Source: Ferrimonas futtsuensis DSM 18154 (GTDB lineage: Bacteria; Pseudomonadota; Gammaproteobacteria; Enterobacterales; Shewanellaceae). From it: a stretch of DNA of 64,000 nt. The translations under genes and the position numbers were made by a program. The stretch is from contig NZ_AUGL01000025.1 in NCBI RefSeq assembly GCF_000422645.1, positions 1 to 64,000 of the forward strand. The letters are read 5' to 3'. Position 1 is the stretch's first letter. The number at the start of each line of letters is the position of its first letter. Below are positions 19,331 to 36,731 of the stretch, piece after piece. The notes beneath the pieces are model-generated. The model was given only the letters and a program-made list of their open reading frames with translations, had not been told where the DNA came from and ran no database searches.

Positions 19331-20649
19331 CAGGCCAGCCCAAGATCCCGGGTCAGGTTTTCAATTCGGTCGCCATGGACCACCACATCATCCTCGATGC
19401 GGATGCCTCCGTAAGGACGAAGCTCGTCGATCATCGAGGTGTTGAGCATCCCCTTGGCGCTGGCGCTGAGGCCCGCCAGCAAGGTATCGATGACATAGAG
19501 GCCAGGCTCAATGGTCAGCACCATACCCGGTTCCAATGTGCGAGTGCAGCGCAGGGCAGGATGGGCGCCGGGAGCCGCCAGATGGGTTCCCAGCTCATCC
19601 TGCATGAAACCGCCCACATCGTGCACCTGCAGGCCGATCTGGTGACCCAGGCCATGAGGGAAAAACGCGGCGGTCACCCCTTCGGCGATCAGGGCTTCGG
19701 TGGACCCCGAGGCCAGCTCGAAGCGGCTCAGCAGCTGGGCCACTCGTTGGTGCATATCCAGGTGCAGCTCGGTGTAGGCCATGCCCGGTTTGATGGTGTC
19801 GATAATGGCCAGTTGCTGCTCATTCATGGCCGCCACCAGCTCCGCAAAACGGCTATCCGGGTCGAAGGCGTAGGTCCGGGTAATGTCGGACGCATAACCA
19901 TGGAAGCTGGCACCGGCATCCAGCAGGAAGCTGCGCATCCGCTTCGGCGCCACCCGCTCCAGAGCGGTGTAGTGCAAGATGGCACTGTTCTCATTGAGGG
20001 CAACGATGTTGCCGTAAGGCACCTCGTTCTCCCCCTGGGCGGTGGCACTCAGGTAAGCCAACTGAATGTCGAACTCACTCTTCTGACCGAAGAAGGCATC
20101 ACGCGCAGCCTCATGGCCGCAGACGGCAATCTCACTGGCGATGCGCATGCAGGCCAGCTCATAGTCGGTCTTGTACGCACGGTGATAATGCAGATAGTCC
20201 ATCACCGGCTGAGGATTCACCTGCTCCATGCCCCACTGCCCCGCCAGCTCCGTCGCCTCTCCGATAAAGGCATAAGCAGACAGGTCATCCGGCAGCAAGG
20301 CTCGCGCCTGCTCCGGCTTCTCTATCACTTTGATATCGACCGCCTCGGTCCAGAACCCCTGAGGCAACGGCGGCACCTTGTGCCAGAAGTCCACCGGGCG
20401 GTAGAACAGCAGAGCCGGCTTCTGGGATGGACGGATCAGCAACACACAGTGAGGGTTGTCAGTTACCGGTACCCAGTGTTTGAAATGGGGGTTCACCTTG
20501 AACGGGTAATCCATGTCATCCAGGAAGATTCTCTGAGGCACACCGGCGTGAATCACCAGCCCTTGCAGCCCATGCCTGTTCAGCAGGGTTTCTGCACGTC
20601 GGGTCAGGGTGGCCAGATGGTCCTGATAGAGGGGAGCGAAACGGTCCAT
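19330..20649 (-). CDS. pepQ: Xaa-Pro dipeptidase
   Basis: A 439-residue M24 'pita-bread' metallopeptidase that cleaves X-Pro dipeptides in the cytosol. The dinuclear metal ligands are visible: two Asp in DAGASFHGYASDITRTY (about 244 and 255), His in HGLGHQIGLQVHD (near 334), Glu in TIEPGLY (near 380) and Glu in IRIEDDV (near 420). The ATG at 20649 is chosen over the longer frame because AGAGAGA precedes it and E. coli PepQ is 443 residues. It is divergent from fadB, as in E. coli. Confidence 0.96.
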   Translation of the reverse strand: MDRFAPLYQDHLATLTRRAETLLNRHGLQGLVIHAGVPQRIFLDDMDYPFKVNPHFKHWVPVTDNPHCVLLIRPSQKPALLFYRPVDFWHKVPPLPQGFWTEAVDIKVIEKPEQARALLPDDLSAYAFIGEATELAGQWGMEQVNPQPVMDYLHYHRAYKTDYELACMRIASEIAVCGHEAARDAFFGQKSEFDIQLAYLSATAQGENEVPYGNIVALNENSAILHYTALERVAPKRMRSFLLDAGASFHGYASDITRTYAFDPDSRFAELVAAMNEQQLAIIDTIKPGMAYTELHLDMHQRVAQLLSRFELASGSTEALIAEGVTAAFFPHGLGHQIGLQVHDVGGFMQDELGTHLAAPGAHPALRCTRTLEPGMVLTIEPGLYVIDTLLAGLSASAKGMLNTSMIDELRPYGGIRIEDDVVVHGDRIENLTRDLGLA

Positions 20650-20736
20650 GACTCTCTCTGTTGTCGTGATAGTGATCTGTGGCGGCAGTGTAACACAGTC
20701 CCAAAGGCAGCTCAGGAACTGAGCCGCCACGGATAT

Positions 20737-20750
20737 CAAACAAGCGTTTT
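20737..20750. promoter_or_regulatory. candidate PsrA-like operator in the pepQ-fadB gap
   Basis: CAAACAAGCGTTTT fits the CAAAC-N(2-4)-GTTTG palindrome reported for the fatty-acid-responsive TetR regulator PsrA, with one mismatch at the last base. It lies 96 bp upstream of fadB. No clear E. coli-type FadR site is visible in the 196-bp gap. Regulator identity is inferred. Confidence 0.5.
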
Positions 20751-20845
20751 AAATAGGTGTTGCAATTTACTGTGACGCAGGACACACTTTGAGTAATCGG
20801 TCACCAATTCGGACGTGACCCCCCGCGGTAAAAAGGAAACCAAGC

Positions 20846-24174
<3,329 letters not shown>

Positions 24175-24190
24175 CCGCCAACTCAGACCC

Positions 24191-24219
24191 AAGGGGAAGC
24201 CTGTGCTTCCCCTTTTTTT
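24191..24219 (+). terminator. terminator after fadBA
   Basis: AGGGGAAGC, loop CTGT, GCTTCCCCT followed by a run of seven T. A clear intrinsic terminator 17 bp after the fadA stop. Confidence 0.95.
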
Positions 24220-24321
24220 GTGATCCCTCTGCACAAATTATGTTCAGCCGGCCGCCATCTCTTGCGTCATCACGCCAGCGGCGTATCATTACCGCCCTGT
24301 TTATTGAATCTGGTAGACCCC

Positions 24322-24567
24322 ATGTCCGACACCTTCACCGACGCCAAACACACTCTGGATGCCATCGGGCTGCGCTGCCCTGAACCGGTTATGATGGTGC
24401 GTAAGGCGGTGCGGACTATGGCTCAGGGTGAGACCCTGCTGATCACCGCCGATGACCCCTCCACCACCAGGGACATCCCCAGCTTCTGTCGTTTTATGGA
24501 CCACACCCTGGTGGCCAGCCAGACCGACCAGGCCCCCTATCAGTACCTGATTCGCAAGGGCGGTTAG
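24322..24567 (+). CDS. tusA: sulfur carrier protein TusA
   Basis: An 81-residue sulfur-transfer protein that takes persulfide sulfur from IscS for the 2-thiouridine tRNA relay. The active Cys19 is in [12 protein letters not shown], and [12 protein letters not shown] and YLIRKGG match E. coli TusA almost block for block. The ATG at 24322 gives the exact family length; the open frame extends upstream but lacks homology. It is monocistronic with its own terminator. Confidence 0.97.
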   Translation: MSDTFTDAKHTLDAIGLRCPEPVMMVRKAVRTMAQGETLLITADDPSTTRDIPSFCRFMDHTLVASQTDQAPYQYLIRKGG

Positions 24568-24596
24568 TCCCTGCGCTCCTAAGGACACACTCCATT

Positions 24597-24627
24597 GCAA
24601 AAAAGCCGTTTATCACGGCTTTTTTTG
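24597..24627 (+). terminator. terminator after tusA
   Basis: AAAAAAGCCGT, loop TTATC, ACGGC then TTTTTTT. The flanking A run makes it potentially bidirectional. From here to 24797 there is no gene and no other clear signal. Confidence 0.93.
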
Positions 24628-24797
24628 TGCCTGCTCGGCGAATCCTCCGACCCTGCGCCGATTCTGAGCACCATCAATGGCCGTTGAATGCCCCCCCAGA
24701 GGATCCCCCTAAAGCGTCAACGACTGGGAAGTATTCACCACCCCGGCCATTCAGTAGACTCGGTCTCCAGCGAATAAAGACAAAGACAGGGAACCCT

Positions 24798-27700
24798 ATG
24801 TCAGCTCTCACCCCCCTCTATGCCGCCCTGCTGGCGGTCGGCCTGGCCTGCACCGGACCGGTCCAGGCCAACGAATCCCCCGGCTGGGACGTCAATCAGC
24901 CCCAGGGGCCTCTGCAGAAGATCAACATCGATGTCACCCAGGGCACCTGGATGAACCTGGACATCAGTCCGGACGGTAAGACCCTGGTGTTCGACCTGCT
25001 TGGGGACATCTATGCCATGCCGATAACCGGAGGAGAAGCCACCCCGCTGATCAAGGGCATTGCCTGGCACATGCAGCCCAGGTTCAGTCCGGACGGCAAC
25101 TACATCGCCTTCACCTCAGACCAGGATGGCGGTGACAACCTGTGGATCATGAAGGCGGATGGCAGCGACCCTCGTCCGGTCTCCGAAGAGTCCTTCAGGC
25201 TGCTCAACAGCCCGGCCTGGAGCCCCGATGGGCAGTATCTGGTGGGCCGAAAACACTACACCGCCGCCCGCAGCCTGGGGGCCGGCGAGGTGTGGATGTA
25301 TCACATCCAGGGTGGCAGCGGCATACAACTGACCGAGCGCCCCAACGACCAGAAAGACCTGGGTGAACCCGCCTTCTCTCCCGATGGCCGCTACATCTAC
25401 TTCTCTCAGGACGCCACCCCGGGCAAGACCTTCCACTACTCCAAGGACTCGGTCCAGGGGATCTACAAGATCAAGCGCTACGACCGGGAAAGCGGCGAAA
25501 TTGAAGTGCTGCTCAGCAGCACCGGCGGCGCCATCCGCCCCACCCCGAGTCCGGATGGCAAGACCCTGGCTTACATCAGCCGGGATGGTTTCCAGTCCAG
25601 CCTCTATCTCTATGACCTGGCTTCCGGAGAGAAGCGCAAGGTTTACGGTAATCTGGACAGGGATATGCAAGAAACCTGGGCCATCCATGGCGTCTATCCC
25701 ACCCTGGCGTGGACCCCGGACAGCGATGCCCTGGTGTTCTGGGCCGGTGGCAAGATCCACAGGCTGGATCTCGACAATGGCGACAGCCAGGTGATTCCCT
25801 TCCACGTCAGCACCCAAAAGCAGGTGCAACCGGCGGTACGGTTTGCCCAGACACTGGACCCAGATCAGTTCCAGGTGAAGATGCTGCGTCAGGTTCAGGT
25901 GTCTCCAGACGGCAAGCGGGTGGTGTTTGAGGCCCTGGGCAAGCTGTGGCAGCGCAGCCTGCCCGACGGCAAGCCCAAGCGGCTGACCCGGGAAAAGGAC
26001 GCCTTCGAGCTGTTCCCCCGTTTCTCCCGCGATGGCAAATCCCTGGTATTCGTCACCTGGGAGGATGACAAACAGGGCGCCATCAAGGTGATGAATCTGC
26101 GCCGTGGCAAGATCACCACCCTGACCGAGGAACCGGGCAAGTACGTGGAACCCGCCTTCAGCCCGGATGGCAACAGCGTGGTATTCCGTAAGGCAACCGG
26201 CGGTTACATCACCTCCCCCACCTGGGACAGAGACCCCGGCGTCTACGCCATCCCGGCCAAGGGCGGCGTCCCCCGCCTGGTCAGCGACAGCGGCAGCATG
26301 CCTCACTTCGGAGCCAGTTCAGACCGGCTGTTCCTCACCGATCTGGCAGAGGGCAAACCCGCCCTGGTCTCCATCAACCTCCAGGGGTTCGACAAGCGGG
26401 TGCACTTTACTTCCGACCACGCCACCGAGTTCCACGTCTCCCCCAATGGTGATCGCCTTGCCTTTGCCGAGCGATTCAACGTCTTTGTCACCCCTTTCGG
26501 CCAGCATGGTGAAACCCTGCACATCGGCCCGGACGGGGGCGGACTGCCGGTAAAGCAGCTGTCCCAGCGAGCCGGTGAGAACATCAACTGGAGCGGCGAC
26601 AGTCAGTCTCTCTACTGGTCCCTGGGGCCGGAGCTTTACCAGGTGGGCATCTCCGAGCTGTTTACTCTGGGCTTCGAGGGTGACACCCAGGCTCAGATGA
26701 CCGAGATCGGCTTTCGCTCGGACACCTATGTTCCACGTGGAACCATCGTCTTTTCCGGCGGCCGGGTTGTCACCATGGAGGGAGATAAGGTCATTGAAGA
26801 TGGCGTGGTGGTGGTGAAAGACAACACCATCATCGCCGTAGGCCAACGCAGTGACGTTCCGGTCCCTGAGGATGCCCAGGTGATCGACATCCGGGGCAAA
26901 ACCCTGATGCCCGGGCTGTTCGATGCCCATGCCCATGGTGGTCAGGGCAGCAACGAGATCATCCCCAGACAGAACCGCATCAACTACGCCAGCCTGGCTC
27001 TGGGAGTCACCAGTATCCACGACCCCTCCAACGACACCACCGAGGTGTTCTCCGCCAGTGAGCTGCAGAAGGCCGGCGAAGTGACCGGGCCCCGCCTCTT
27101 CTCCACCGGCACCATACTCTATGGTGCCAATATCCCGGGCTACACCTCTCATGTGGACAGCCTGGATGACGCCAAATTTCACCTGGAACGTCTGAAAAAA
27201 GTGGGCGCCTTCTCGGTAAAGAGTTACAACCAACCCAGGCGCAACCAGAGACAGCAGATCATTGCCGCGGCCCGCGAGTTGGAGATGATGGTGGTCCCCG
27301 AAGGGGGCAGTCTGCTGCAGCACAACCTGTCGATGATTGCCGACGGTCACACAGGGGTGGAGCACGCCATCCCCGTGGCAGCGGTCTATGACGATATCAA
27401 GCAGTTCTGGAGCCAGACCGAAGTCGGTTACACCCCCACCCTGGTAGTGGCTTACGGCGGCATCTGGGGCGAACACTATTGGTACGACAAGACCGAAGTA
27501 TGGAAGCACCCTCGCCTGTCCAAGTATGTGCCCCAGGAGATTCTCAGGCCCAGGGCCATGCGCCGCACCACGGCACCGGATGAGCATTACAACCACTTCA
27601 ATGTGGCCCGGGTTGCCAATGAACTTGGCCAGCTGGGTGTTCATGCCAACATCGGTGCCCACGGCCAGCGCGAAAGCCTCGGGGCCCACTGGGAGATCTG

Positions 27701-27974
27701 GATGTTCGCCCAGGGAGGGATGAGCAACCTGGAGGCCCTGAAGACCGCCACCATCAACCCGGCGATGCACTTCGGCATGGACCATCAGTTGGGCAGCATC
27801 GAGCCCGGCAAGCTGGCGGACCTGATCGTTATCGACGGCAACCCACTGCAGGACATCCGCCACAGCGACAGGGTGACCCACACCATGGTAGGTGGCCGGC
27901 TCTATGATGCGGTGTCAATGAATGAGCTCAATGGCCGCAAGCGGGAAAGGTCCCCCTTCTACTTTGAAAGGTAG
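24798..27974 (+). CDS. exported TolB-type beta-propeller/amidohydrolase fusion
   Basis: A 1058-residue protein. A signal peptide covers about residues 1-26 (AVGLACTGPVQA, then NESPG). Repeated PD40/WD40-like blades follow over about 40-620, each with a SPDGK/SPDGRYI-type turn. The C-terminal third is an amidohydrolase: GKTLMPGLFDAHAHGG (metal-binding HxH), EHAIP, NIGAHGQ, and the closing LGSIEPGKLADLIVIDGNPL. Family members are annotated as Tol-Pal-like amidohydrolases; a hydrolytic substrate cannot be named. The start is set at the ATG after GACAGGGA rather than the upstream frame. A parS-like palindrome lies inside at 26730-26743. Confidence 0.88.
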   Translation: MSALTPLYAALLAVGLACTGPVQANESPGWDVNQPQGPLQKINIDVTQGTWMNLDISPDGKTLVFDLLGDIYAMPITGGEATPLIKGIAWHMQPRFSPDGNYIAFTSDQDGGDNLWIMKADGSDPRPVSEESFRLLNSPAWSPDGQYLVGRKHYTAARSLGAGEVWMYHIQGGSGIQLTERPNDQKDLGEPAFSPDGRYIYFSQDATPGKTFHYSKDSVQGIYKIKRYDRESGEIEVLLSSTGGAIRPTPSPDGKTLAYISRDGFQSSLYLYDLASGEKRKVYGNLDRDMQETWAIHGVYPTLAWTPDSDALVFWAGGKIHRLDLDNGDSQVIPFHVSTQKQVQPAVRFAQTLDPDQFQVKMLRQVQVSPDGKRVVFEALGKLWQRSLPDGKPKRLTREKDAFELFPRFSRDGKSLVFVTWEDDKQGAIKVMNLRRGKITTLTEEPGKYVEPAFSPDGNSVVFRKATGGYITSPTWDRDPGVYAIPAKGGVPRLVSDSGSMPHFGASSDRLFLTDLAEGKPALVSINLQGFDKRVHFTSDHATEFHVSPNGDRLAFAERFNVFVTPFGQHGETLHIGPDGGGLPVKQLSQRAGENINWSGDSQSLYWSLGPELYQVGISELFTLGFEGDTQAQMTEIGFRSDTYVPRGTIVFSGGRVVTMEGDKVIEDGVVVVKDNTIIAVGQRSDVPVPEDAQVIDIRGKTLMPGLFDAHAHGGQGSNEIIPRQNRINYASLALGVTSIHDPSNDTTEVFSASELQKAGEVTGPRLFSTGTILYGANIPGYTSHVDSLDDAKFHLERLKKVGAFSVKSYNQPRRNQRQQIIAAARELEMMVVPEGGSLLQHNLSMIADGHTGVEHAIPVAAVYDDIKQFWSQTEVGYTPTLVVAYGGIWGEHYWYDKTEVWKHPRLSKYVPQEILRPRAMRRTTAPDEHYNHFNVARVANELGQLGVHANIGAHGQRESLGAHWEIWMFAQGGMSNLEALKTATINPAMHFGMDHQLGSIEPGKLADLIVIDGNPLQDIRHSDRVTHTMVGGRLYDAVSMNELNGRKRERSPFYFER
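26730..26743. other. candidate parS site (inside the amidohydrolase gene)
   Basis: A perfect GTTCCACGTGGAAC palindrome, the gammaproteobacterial parS core bound by ParB. It encodes part of a VPRGT stretch in the host reading frame. It lies about 21 kb from parAB and 17.5 kb from oriC. Confidence 0.75.
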
Positions 27975-27991
27975 AGGCTCACACTAAGACC

Positions 27992-28019
27992 AGAGGGCTC
28001 ATCTGAGCCCTCTCTTTTT
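27992..28019. terminator. terminator between the amidohydrolase gene and tag
   Basis: AGAGGGCTC, loop ATCT, GAGCCCTCT then CTTTTT. It serves the plus-strand gene; on the minus strand no good T run follows, so use by tag is uncertain. Confidence 0.9.
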
Positions 28020-28021
28020 GG

Positions 28022-28600
28022 CTATCTCGCCTGCGTCAGGCACTCCTCATAGGATGGGCAGGTCACCAGATGGTCGTTCACCATCCCCACCGCCTGCATG
28101 AAGGCGTAGCAGATGGTGGTTCCCACGAAGTTGAAGCCCGCTTTCTTGAGAGCCTTGCTCATGGCGTCCGATTCCGGACTGGAGGTCGGGTATGGCTGAC
28201 CCGGCTCGAGGGCGTTCACCAGGGTCTTGTGTCCGGTGAAGGACCACAGAAACTCAGAGAAATCGACCCCCTGCTCCTGCAGTTTCAGGTAAGCCCGGGC
28301 GTTCTTGATGATGGAGTTCACCTTGAGCCGGTTGCGGACAATGCCCGGATCCAGCAGCAGCTGTTCGACCCGCTCCTCATCGAACAGGGCGATGCGTGCC
28401 GGCTCGAACTGCTCAAACACTTCGTAGTAACGCGCGGTTTTACGCAGGATGATCAGCCAAGAGAGTCCCGCCTGCTGCCCATCCAGACACAACTTGGCAA
28501 AGAGTTCTCGGCCATCGGTAACCGGTCTGCCCCACTGAGTATCGTGATACTCGACATATTGGGGGTCCTCTCCACACCAGGAGCAACGTTGCTTATCCAT
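28022..28600 (-). CDS. tag: DNA-3-methyladenine glycosylase I
   Basis: Constitutive base-excision repair enzyme removing 3-methyladenine. The 192-residue length fits Tag. The zinc-snap ligands are visible: N-terminal RCSWCG, His in EYHDTQWG, and the C-terminal NDHLVTCPSYEEC. GLSWLIILRKTARYYEVFEQF contains the substrate-binding Glu/Trp helix. It is divergent from glyQ with a 122-bp gap and appears monocistronic. Confidence 0.97.
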   Translation of the reverse strand: MDKQRCSWCGEDPQYVEYHDTQWGRPVTDGRELFAKLCLDGQQAGLSWLIILRKTARYYEVFEQFEPARIALFDEERVEQLLLDPGIVRNRLKVNSIIKNARAYLKLQEQGVDFSEFLWSFTGHKTLVNALEPGQPYPTSSPESDAMSKALKKAGFNFVGTTICYAFMQAVGMVNDHLVTCPSYEECLTQAR

Positions 28601-28722
28601 CGATTCCCTATTCCTTACTCAAGACGACAAAAATTAGCCTACATACCCGGCCTCTAGGAAGGTATACTATTGCCCATTTCGCGCAAGTTTCACGCCATTT
28701 AGACGTATCCAGGTGATACCCC

Positions 28723-29634
<912 letters not shown>

Positions 29635-29640
29635 GAGACA

Positions 29641-31713
29641 ATGGCTACTGAAACATTTCTGGTAGAGCTGGGCACCGAAGAGCTGCCACCAAAGGCACTG
29701 CGACAGCTGGGTGAAGCGTTTCGCGACAACCTGGTGGAACTGCTGGCCAAGGCGGAACTGCCCCACGGTCAGGTTGAATGGTTTGCCTCCCCTCGCCGCC
29801 TGGCGGTCAAGATCGCCGAGATGACCCTGTCCCAGTCCGACAAAGTGGTTGAGAAGCGCGGCCCGGCGGTGAAAGCCGCCTTCGACGCCGATGGCAACCC
29901 CACCAAGGCCGCCGAGGGCTGGGCCCGCAGCAACGGCATCACCGTAGCCGAGGCCGACCGTATGGTCACCGACAAGGGTGAGTGGCTGCTGCATAAGGCC
30001 GAGGTTAAGGGCCAGGGCGCCGACGCCCTGCTGCCACAACTGGTCAAGGAAGCCCTGTCCAAACTGCCCATCCCCAAGGCGATGCGCTGGGGCAGCTCCG
30101 AGACTCAGTTTATCCGCCCTGTGCATACCCTGACTCTGCTGCTGGGTAACACCTCCCTGGACGCCGAAATCCTGGATGTGAAAAGTGGCCTGACGCTTAA
30201 AGGCCACCGTTTCATGGGCCAGCAAAGCCTGACCATTGCCGACGCTGCCCAGTACCCTGCTCTGCTCGAGGAGCAGGGTAAGGTGATTGCCGACTACGAG
30301 GTGCGTAAAGCCAAGATCAAGGCTGACCTGATCGCCGCCGCGGCCGAGATCGGCGGCAATCCGGACATGGATGATGAACTGCTGGAGGAGGTTACCTCAC
30401 TGGTCGAGTGGCCTGTGGTGATGATGGCCTCCTTCGAAGAGAAGTTCCTCAACGTGCCCGCCGAAGCCCTGGTTTACACCATGAAGGGTGACCAGAAGTA
30501 CTTCCCCCTCTATGACAACGACGGCAAGCTGATGCCCCGTTTCCTGTTTGTTGCCAACGTGGACTCCAAAGATCCCCGTCAGGTGATTGAGGGTAACGAG
30601 AAGGTGGTGCGTCCCCGTCTGGCAGACGCCGAGTTCTTCTTCGAAACCGATAAGAAACAGCAGCTGGTGGATCAACTGCCGCGTCTGCAGAGCGTGCTGT
30701 TCCAGAAGCAGTTGGGCACCCTGCGCGACAAGACAGACCGCATCCTGGCCCTGTCTGAGTACATCGCTGGCCAGATTGGTGCCAACACCGAGCATGCCGC
30801 CCGTGCCGGCCTGCTGTGCAAGTGTGACCTGATGACCTCCATGGTATTCGAGTTTACCGACACCCAGGGGATCATGGGCATGCATTACGCCCGCCACGAC
30901 GGCGAGGCGGAAGAGGTGGCCATCGCCCTGAACGAGCAGTATATGCCGCGTTACAGTGGTGACGATCTGCCCGCCTCCGGCGTGGCTCAGGCCCTGGCCC
31001 TGGCCGACAAGATGGATACCTTGGTGGGCATCTTCGGCATCGGTCAGGCCCCTAAAGGTGCCGCCGACCCCTTCGCCCTGCGCCGTGCCGCCATCGGTGC
31101 CCTGCGCATCATCGTAGAGAAGGCCCTGCCTCTGGATCTGGCCGACCTCATCGCCAAGGCTCAGGAGCTGTTCGGTGACAAGCTCACCAACGACAAGGTG
31201 GCCGATGACGTACTGGAGTTCATGCTGGGTCGCTTCCGCGCCTGGTACCAGGATGAAGGCTACCCGGTTGACGTCATCCAAGCGGTTCTGGCGCTGCGCC
31301 CCAGCCGTCCCCTGGAGTTCGATCGCCGCGTGAAGGCGGTTCAGGCATTCCGCCAGTTGGAAGCAGCCCAGGCTCTGGCCGCCGCCAACAAGCGAGTGGG
31401 TAACATCCTGGCCAAATCCGATGCCGCCATCGCCGACCACATCGACGAAGCCCTGCTGCAGGAAGCCGCTGAGAAGGCCCTGGCTGCCGCCATCAGCGAT
31501 ACCAAGGGCAAGGTTGAGCCTCTGTTTGCCCAAGGCAACTACGGCGATGCTCTGGCGATTCTGGCCGGACTGCGTGACACCATCGACAACTTCTTCGAAG
31601 AGGTGATGGTCAACGCCGAAGACCCGGCCCTGAAGGCCAACCGTCTGGCGATGCTTAAGCAGCTGCGCGGCCTGTTCATGCAGGCTGCCGATATCTCCCT
31701 GCTGCAGCAATAA
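29641..31713 (+). CDS. glyS: glycyl-tRNA synthetase beta subunit
   Basis: A 690-residue tRNA-binding subunit. It begins with the conserved [18 protein letters not shown], contains [10 protein letters not shown], the HD-like central domain and a C-terminal DALR anticodon-binding region. [19 protein letters not shown] close to the C-terminus is diagnostic. Directly after glyQ, so co-expressed in equal amounts. Confidence 0.98.
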   Translation: MATETFLVELGTEELPPKALRQLGEAFRDNLVELLAKAELPHGQVEWFASPRRLAVKIAEMTLSQSDKVVEKRGPAVKAAFDADGNPTKAAEGWARSNGITVAEADRMVTDKGEWLLHKAEVKGQGADALLPQLVKEALSKLPIPKAMRWGSSETQFIRPVHTLTLLLGNTSLDAEILDVKSGLTLKGHRFMGQQSLTIADAAQYPALLEEQGKVIADYEVRKAKIKADLIAAAAEIGGNPDMDDELLEEVTSLVEWPVVMMASFEEKFLNVPAEALVYTMKGDQKYFPLYDNDGKLMPRFLFVANVDSKDPRQVIEGNEKVVRPRLADAEFFFETDKKQQLVDQLPRLQSVLFQKQLGTLRDKTDRILALSEYIAGQIGANTEHAARAGLLCKCDLMTSMVFEFTDTQGIMGMHYARHDGEAEEVAIALNEQYMPRYSGDDLPASGVAQALALADKMDTLVGIFGIGQAPKGAADPFALRRAAIGALRIIVEKALPLDLADLIAKAQELFGDKLTNDKVADDVLEFMLGRFRAWYQDEGYPVDVIQAVLALRPSRPLEFDRRVKAVQAFRQLEAAQALAAANKRVGNILAKSDAAIADHIDEALLQEAAEKALAAAISDTKGKVEPLFAQGNYGDALAILAGLRDTIDNFFEEVMVNAEDPALKANRLAMLKQLRGLFMQAADISLLQQ

Positions 31714-31732
31714 GACGGGGTTTTAAAACACA

Positions 31733-31760
31733 AAAGGGCGCCAGATGGCGCCCTTTTTTT
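31733..31760 (+). terminator. terminator after glyQS
   Basis: AAAGGGCGCC, loop AGAT, GGCGCCCTTT and a T run to 31760. The arms are perfectly paired. Confidence 0.95.
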
Positions 31761-31764
31761 AATT

Positions 31765-31780
31765 GTTCCTGAACAGGAAC
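31765..31780. promoter_or_regulatory. inverted repeat upstream of the guaC promoter
   Basis: GTTCCTG-AA-CAGGAAC, perfect 7-bp arms, about 21 bp upstream of the proposed -35. The position suits an activator or a second operator half, but I do not recognise the motif. Confidence 0.45.
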
Positions 31781-31801
31781 TCTGTGTTCGATCGATTTAT
31801 G

Positions 31802-31834
31802 TTGTCTTTGGCGTAACTCGACATATAATGTCGA
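31802..31834 (+). promoter_or_regulatory. guaC promoter overlapped by a perfect inverted repeat
   Basis: -35 TTGTCT (31802-31807), 16-bp spacer, -10 TATAAT (31824-31829). The palindrome TCGACAT-ATA-ATGTCGA (31818-31834) covers the -10, a position that would block RNA polymerase if bound. It is not a PurR-box, so the regulator is unknown. Confidence 0.6.
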
Positions 31835-31938
31835 AAACCGGTGCGTACGACCATTTTCATGGGTCAGTGTATCGGTGCACTCCTCAAAAGATCCCACCGA
31901 TTCCTGTCCCCCAATTTCGTAGTATTCGGGAATCGATC

Positions 31939-32976
31939 ATGCATATTGAAGCAGACATCAAACTGGGTTTTAAAGACGTCCTGTTCCGCCCCAAGCGCTC
32001 TACTCTGGCCAGCCGTTCCCAGGTCAATATTGAACGTACCTTTATCTTTAAGCACGCTCCGCAGCCCTGGACCGGCGTACCGGTCATCGCCGCCAACATG
32101 GACACCGTAGGCACCTTTAAGATGGCCGAAGCCCTGGCCCGCCATAAGATGCTCTGTGCGGTGCACAAGCACTACAGTGAAGAGGAGTGGCAGCAATGGC
32201 TGGCCGATAAGGACAGCGATTTCTTCGAGCACATCATGGTGTCCACCGGTGTGTCCGACAACGACTTCGGCAAGCTGCAACGACTCCTGTGTCAGCACCC
32301 TGCCCTGAGGTTCATCTGCATCGACGTCGCCAACGGCTATCAGCAGAGCTTTGTGGACTTCGTGCGTAAGGTGCGTCAGCACTACCCCGATAAAGTGATT
32401 GTGGCGGGCAATGTGGTCACCGGCGAGATGGTGGAAGAGCTGTTGATCAGCGGTGCCGACATCGTCAAGGTTGGCATCGGCCCAGGCTCGGTGTGCACCA
32501 CCCGGGTAAAGACCGGCGTCGGCTACCCTCAGCTCTCCGCTGTGATCGAGTGTGCCGATGCGGCCCACGGCCTGGGCGGCCAAATCATCAGTGACGGCGG
32601 TTGCACCTGCGCCGGCGACGTCTCCAAGGCCTTTGGCGGTGGTGCCGACTTCGTGATGATTGGTGGCATGCTCGCCGGCCATGATCAGAGTGGCGGCGAA
32701 GCCGTCGAAAAGGACGGTAAACAGTACCGGGCGTTCTACGGAATGAGCTCCGCCACCGCCATGGGCAAATACGCCGGTGGCGTCGCCAACTACCGCGCTT
32801 CCGAAGGTAAGACGGTAATGGTGCCATACCGCGGCGACGTAGAAGCCACGGTTCAGGATGTGCTTGGCGGCGTGCGTTCCACCTGCACCTATGTGGGCGC
32901 CGCCAAACTGAAGGAGCTGTCAAAGCGCACCACCTTCATCCGGGTCCAGGAGCAGGAAAACCGGGTGTTTAATTGA
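31939..32976 (+). CDS. guaC: GMP reductase
   Basis: NADPH-dependent deamination of GMP to IMP in purine salvage. The 345 residues align with E. coli GuaC in blocks: [36 protein letters not shown] and [20 protein letters not shown] with catalytic Cys186. The start at 31939 matches homologues; an open frame from 31828 runs across the promoter and is not used. The Shine-Dalgarno sequence is weak (GGGA). Stand-alone gene with its own promoter and terminator. Confidence 0.97.
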   Translation: MHIEADIKLGFKDVLFRPKRSTLASRSQVNIERTFIFKHAPQPWTGVPVIAANMDTVGTFKMAEALARHKMLCAVHKHYSEEEWQQWLADKDSDFFEHIMVSTGVSDNDFGKLQRLLCQHPALRFICIDVANGYQQSFVDFVRKVRQHYPDKVIVAGNVVTGEMVEELLISGADIVKVGIGPGSVCTTRVKTGVGYPQLSAVIECADAAHGLGGQIISDGGCTCAGDVSKAFGGGADFVMIGGMLAGHDQSGGEAVEKDGKQYRAFYGMSSATAMGKYAGGVANYRASEGKTVMVPYRGDVEATVQDVLGGVRSTCTYVGAAKLKELSKRTTFIRVQEQENRVFN

Positions 32977-32992
32977 TGTTCCACGTGGAACA
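32977..32992. other. candidate parS site (guaC-gyrB gap, first)
   Basis: A perfect 16-bp palindrome TGTTCCACGTGGAACA immediately after the guaC stop codon. Confidence 0.88.
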
Positions 32993-33005
32993 TTGACCCA
33001 GAGCC

Positions 33006-33028
33006 GGGGGCATATTCGCCCCCTTTTT
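33006..33028 (+). terminator. terminator after guaC
   Basis: GGGGGC, loop ATATTC, GCCCCC followed by TTTTT. It lies between two parS sites. Confidence 0.88.
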
Positions 33029-33056
33029 CATTCTCTTCTCGCCTTGTCGCTCCCAA

Positions 33057-33072
33057 TGTTCCACGTGGAACA
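33057..33072. other. candidate parS site (guaC-gyrB gap, second)
   Basis: A second perfect TGTTCCACGTGGAACA, exactly 80 bp from the first. The remaining guaC-gyrB sequence (to 33190) shows no gene; a 65-codon open frame there is built from the terminator and parS sequence. Confidence 0.88.
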
Positions 33073-33189
33073 CCTTCTGGCCAGCCTTGGTATCTGCGCC
33101 TGTGTCGACCTATGTGACTTGTCGCCTGGGACGACAGGACGCCGGTTGCCGCCAGGTTTCAAGATGGCTGTCGACACTTTAAGGCAATA

Positions 33190-33216
33190 AAAAAGGGTGC
33201 CATCAAGGCACCCCTT
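33190..33216. terminator. terminator after gyrB (bidirectional form)
   Basis: On the minus strand: GGGTGCC, loop TTGAT, GGCACCC, then TTTTTTATT. The plus strand also ends in CTTTTC, so it may stop readthrough from guaC too. Confidence 0.92.
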
Positions 33217-33237
33217 TTCATACTCTGTCGTGTGTGA

Positions 33238-36730
<3,493 letters not shown>

Positions 36731-36731
<1 letters not shown>

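Noticed and set aside
26428-26445. Half parS sequence GTTCCACGTC
   Set aside because: The palindrome is broken after the centre, so ParB recognition is unlikely.
32993-33190. 65-codon frame between guaC and gyrB
   Set aside because: It is made of a terminator and a parS palindrome; no ribosome site or homology.
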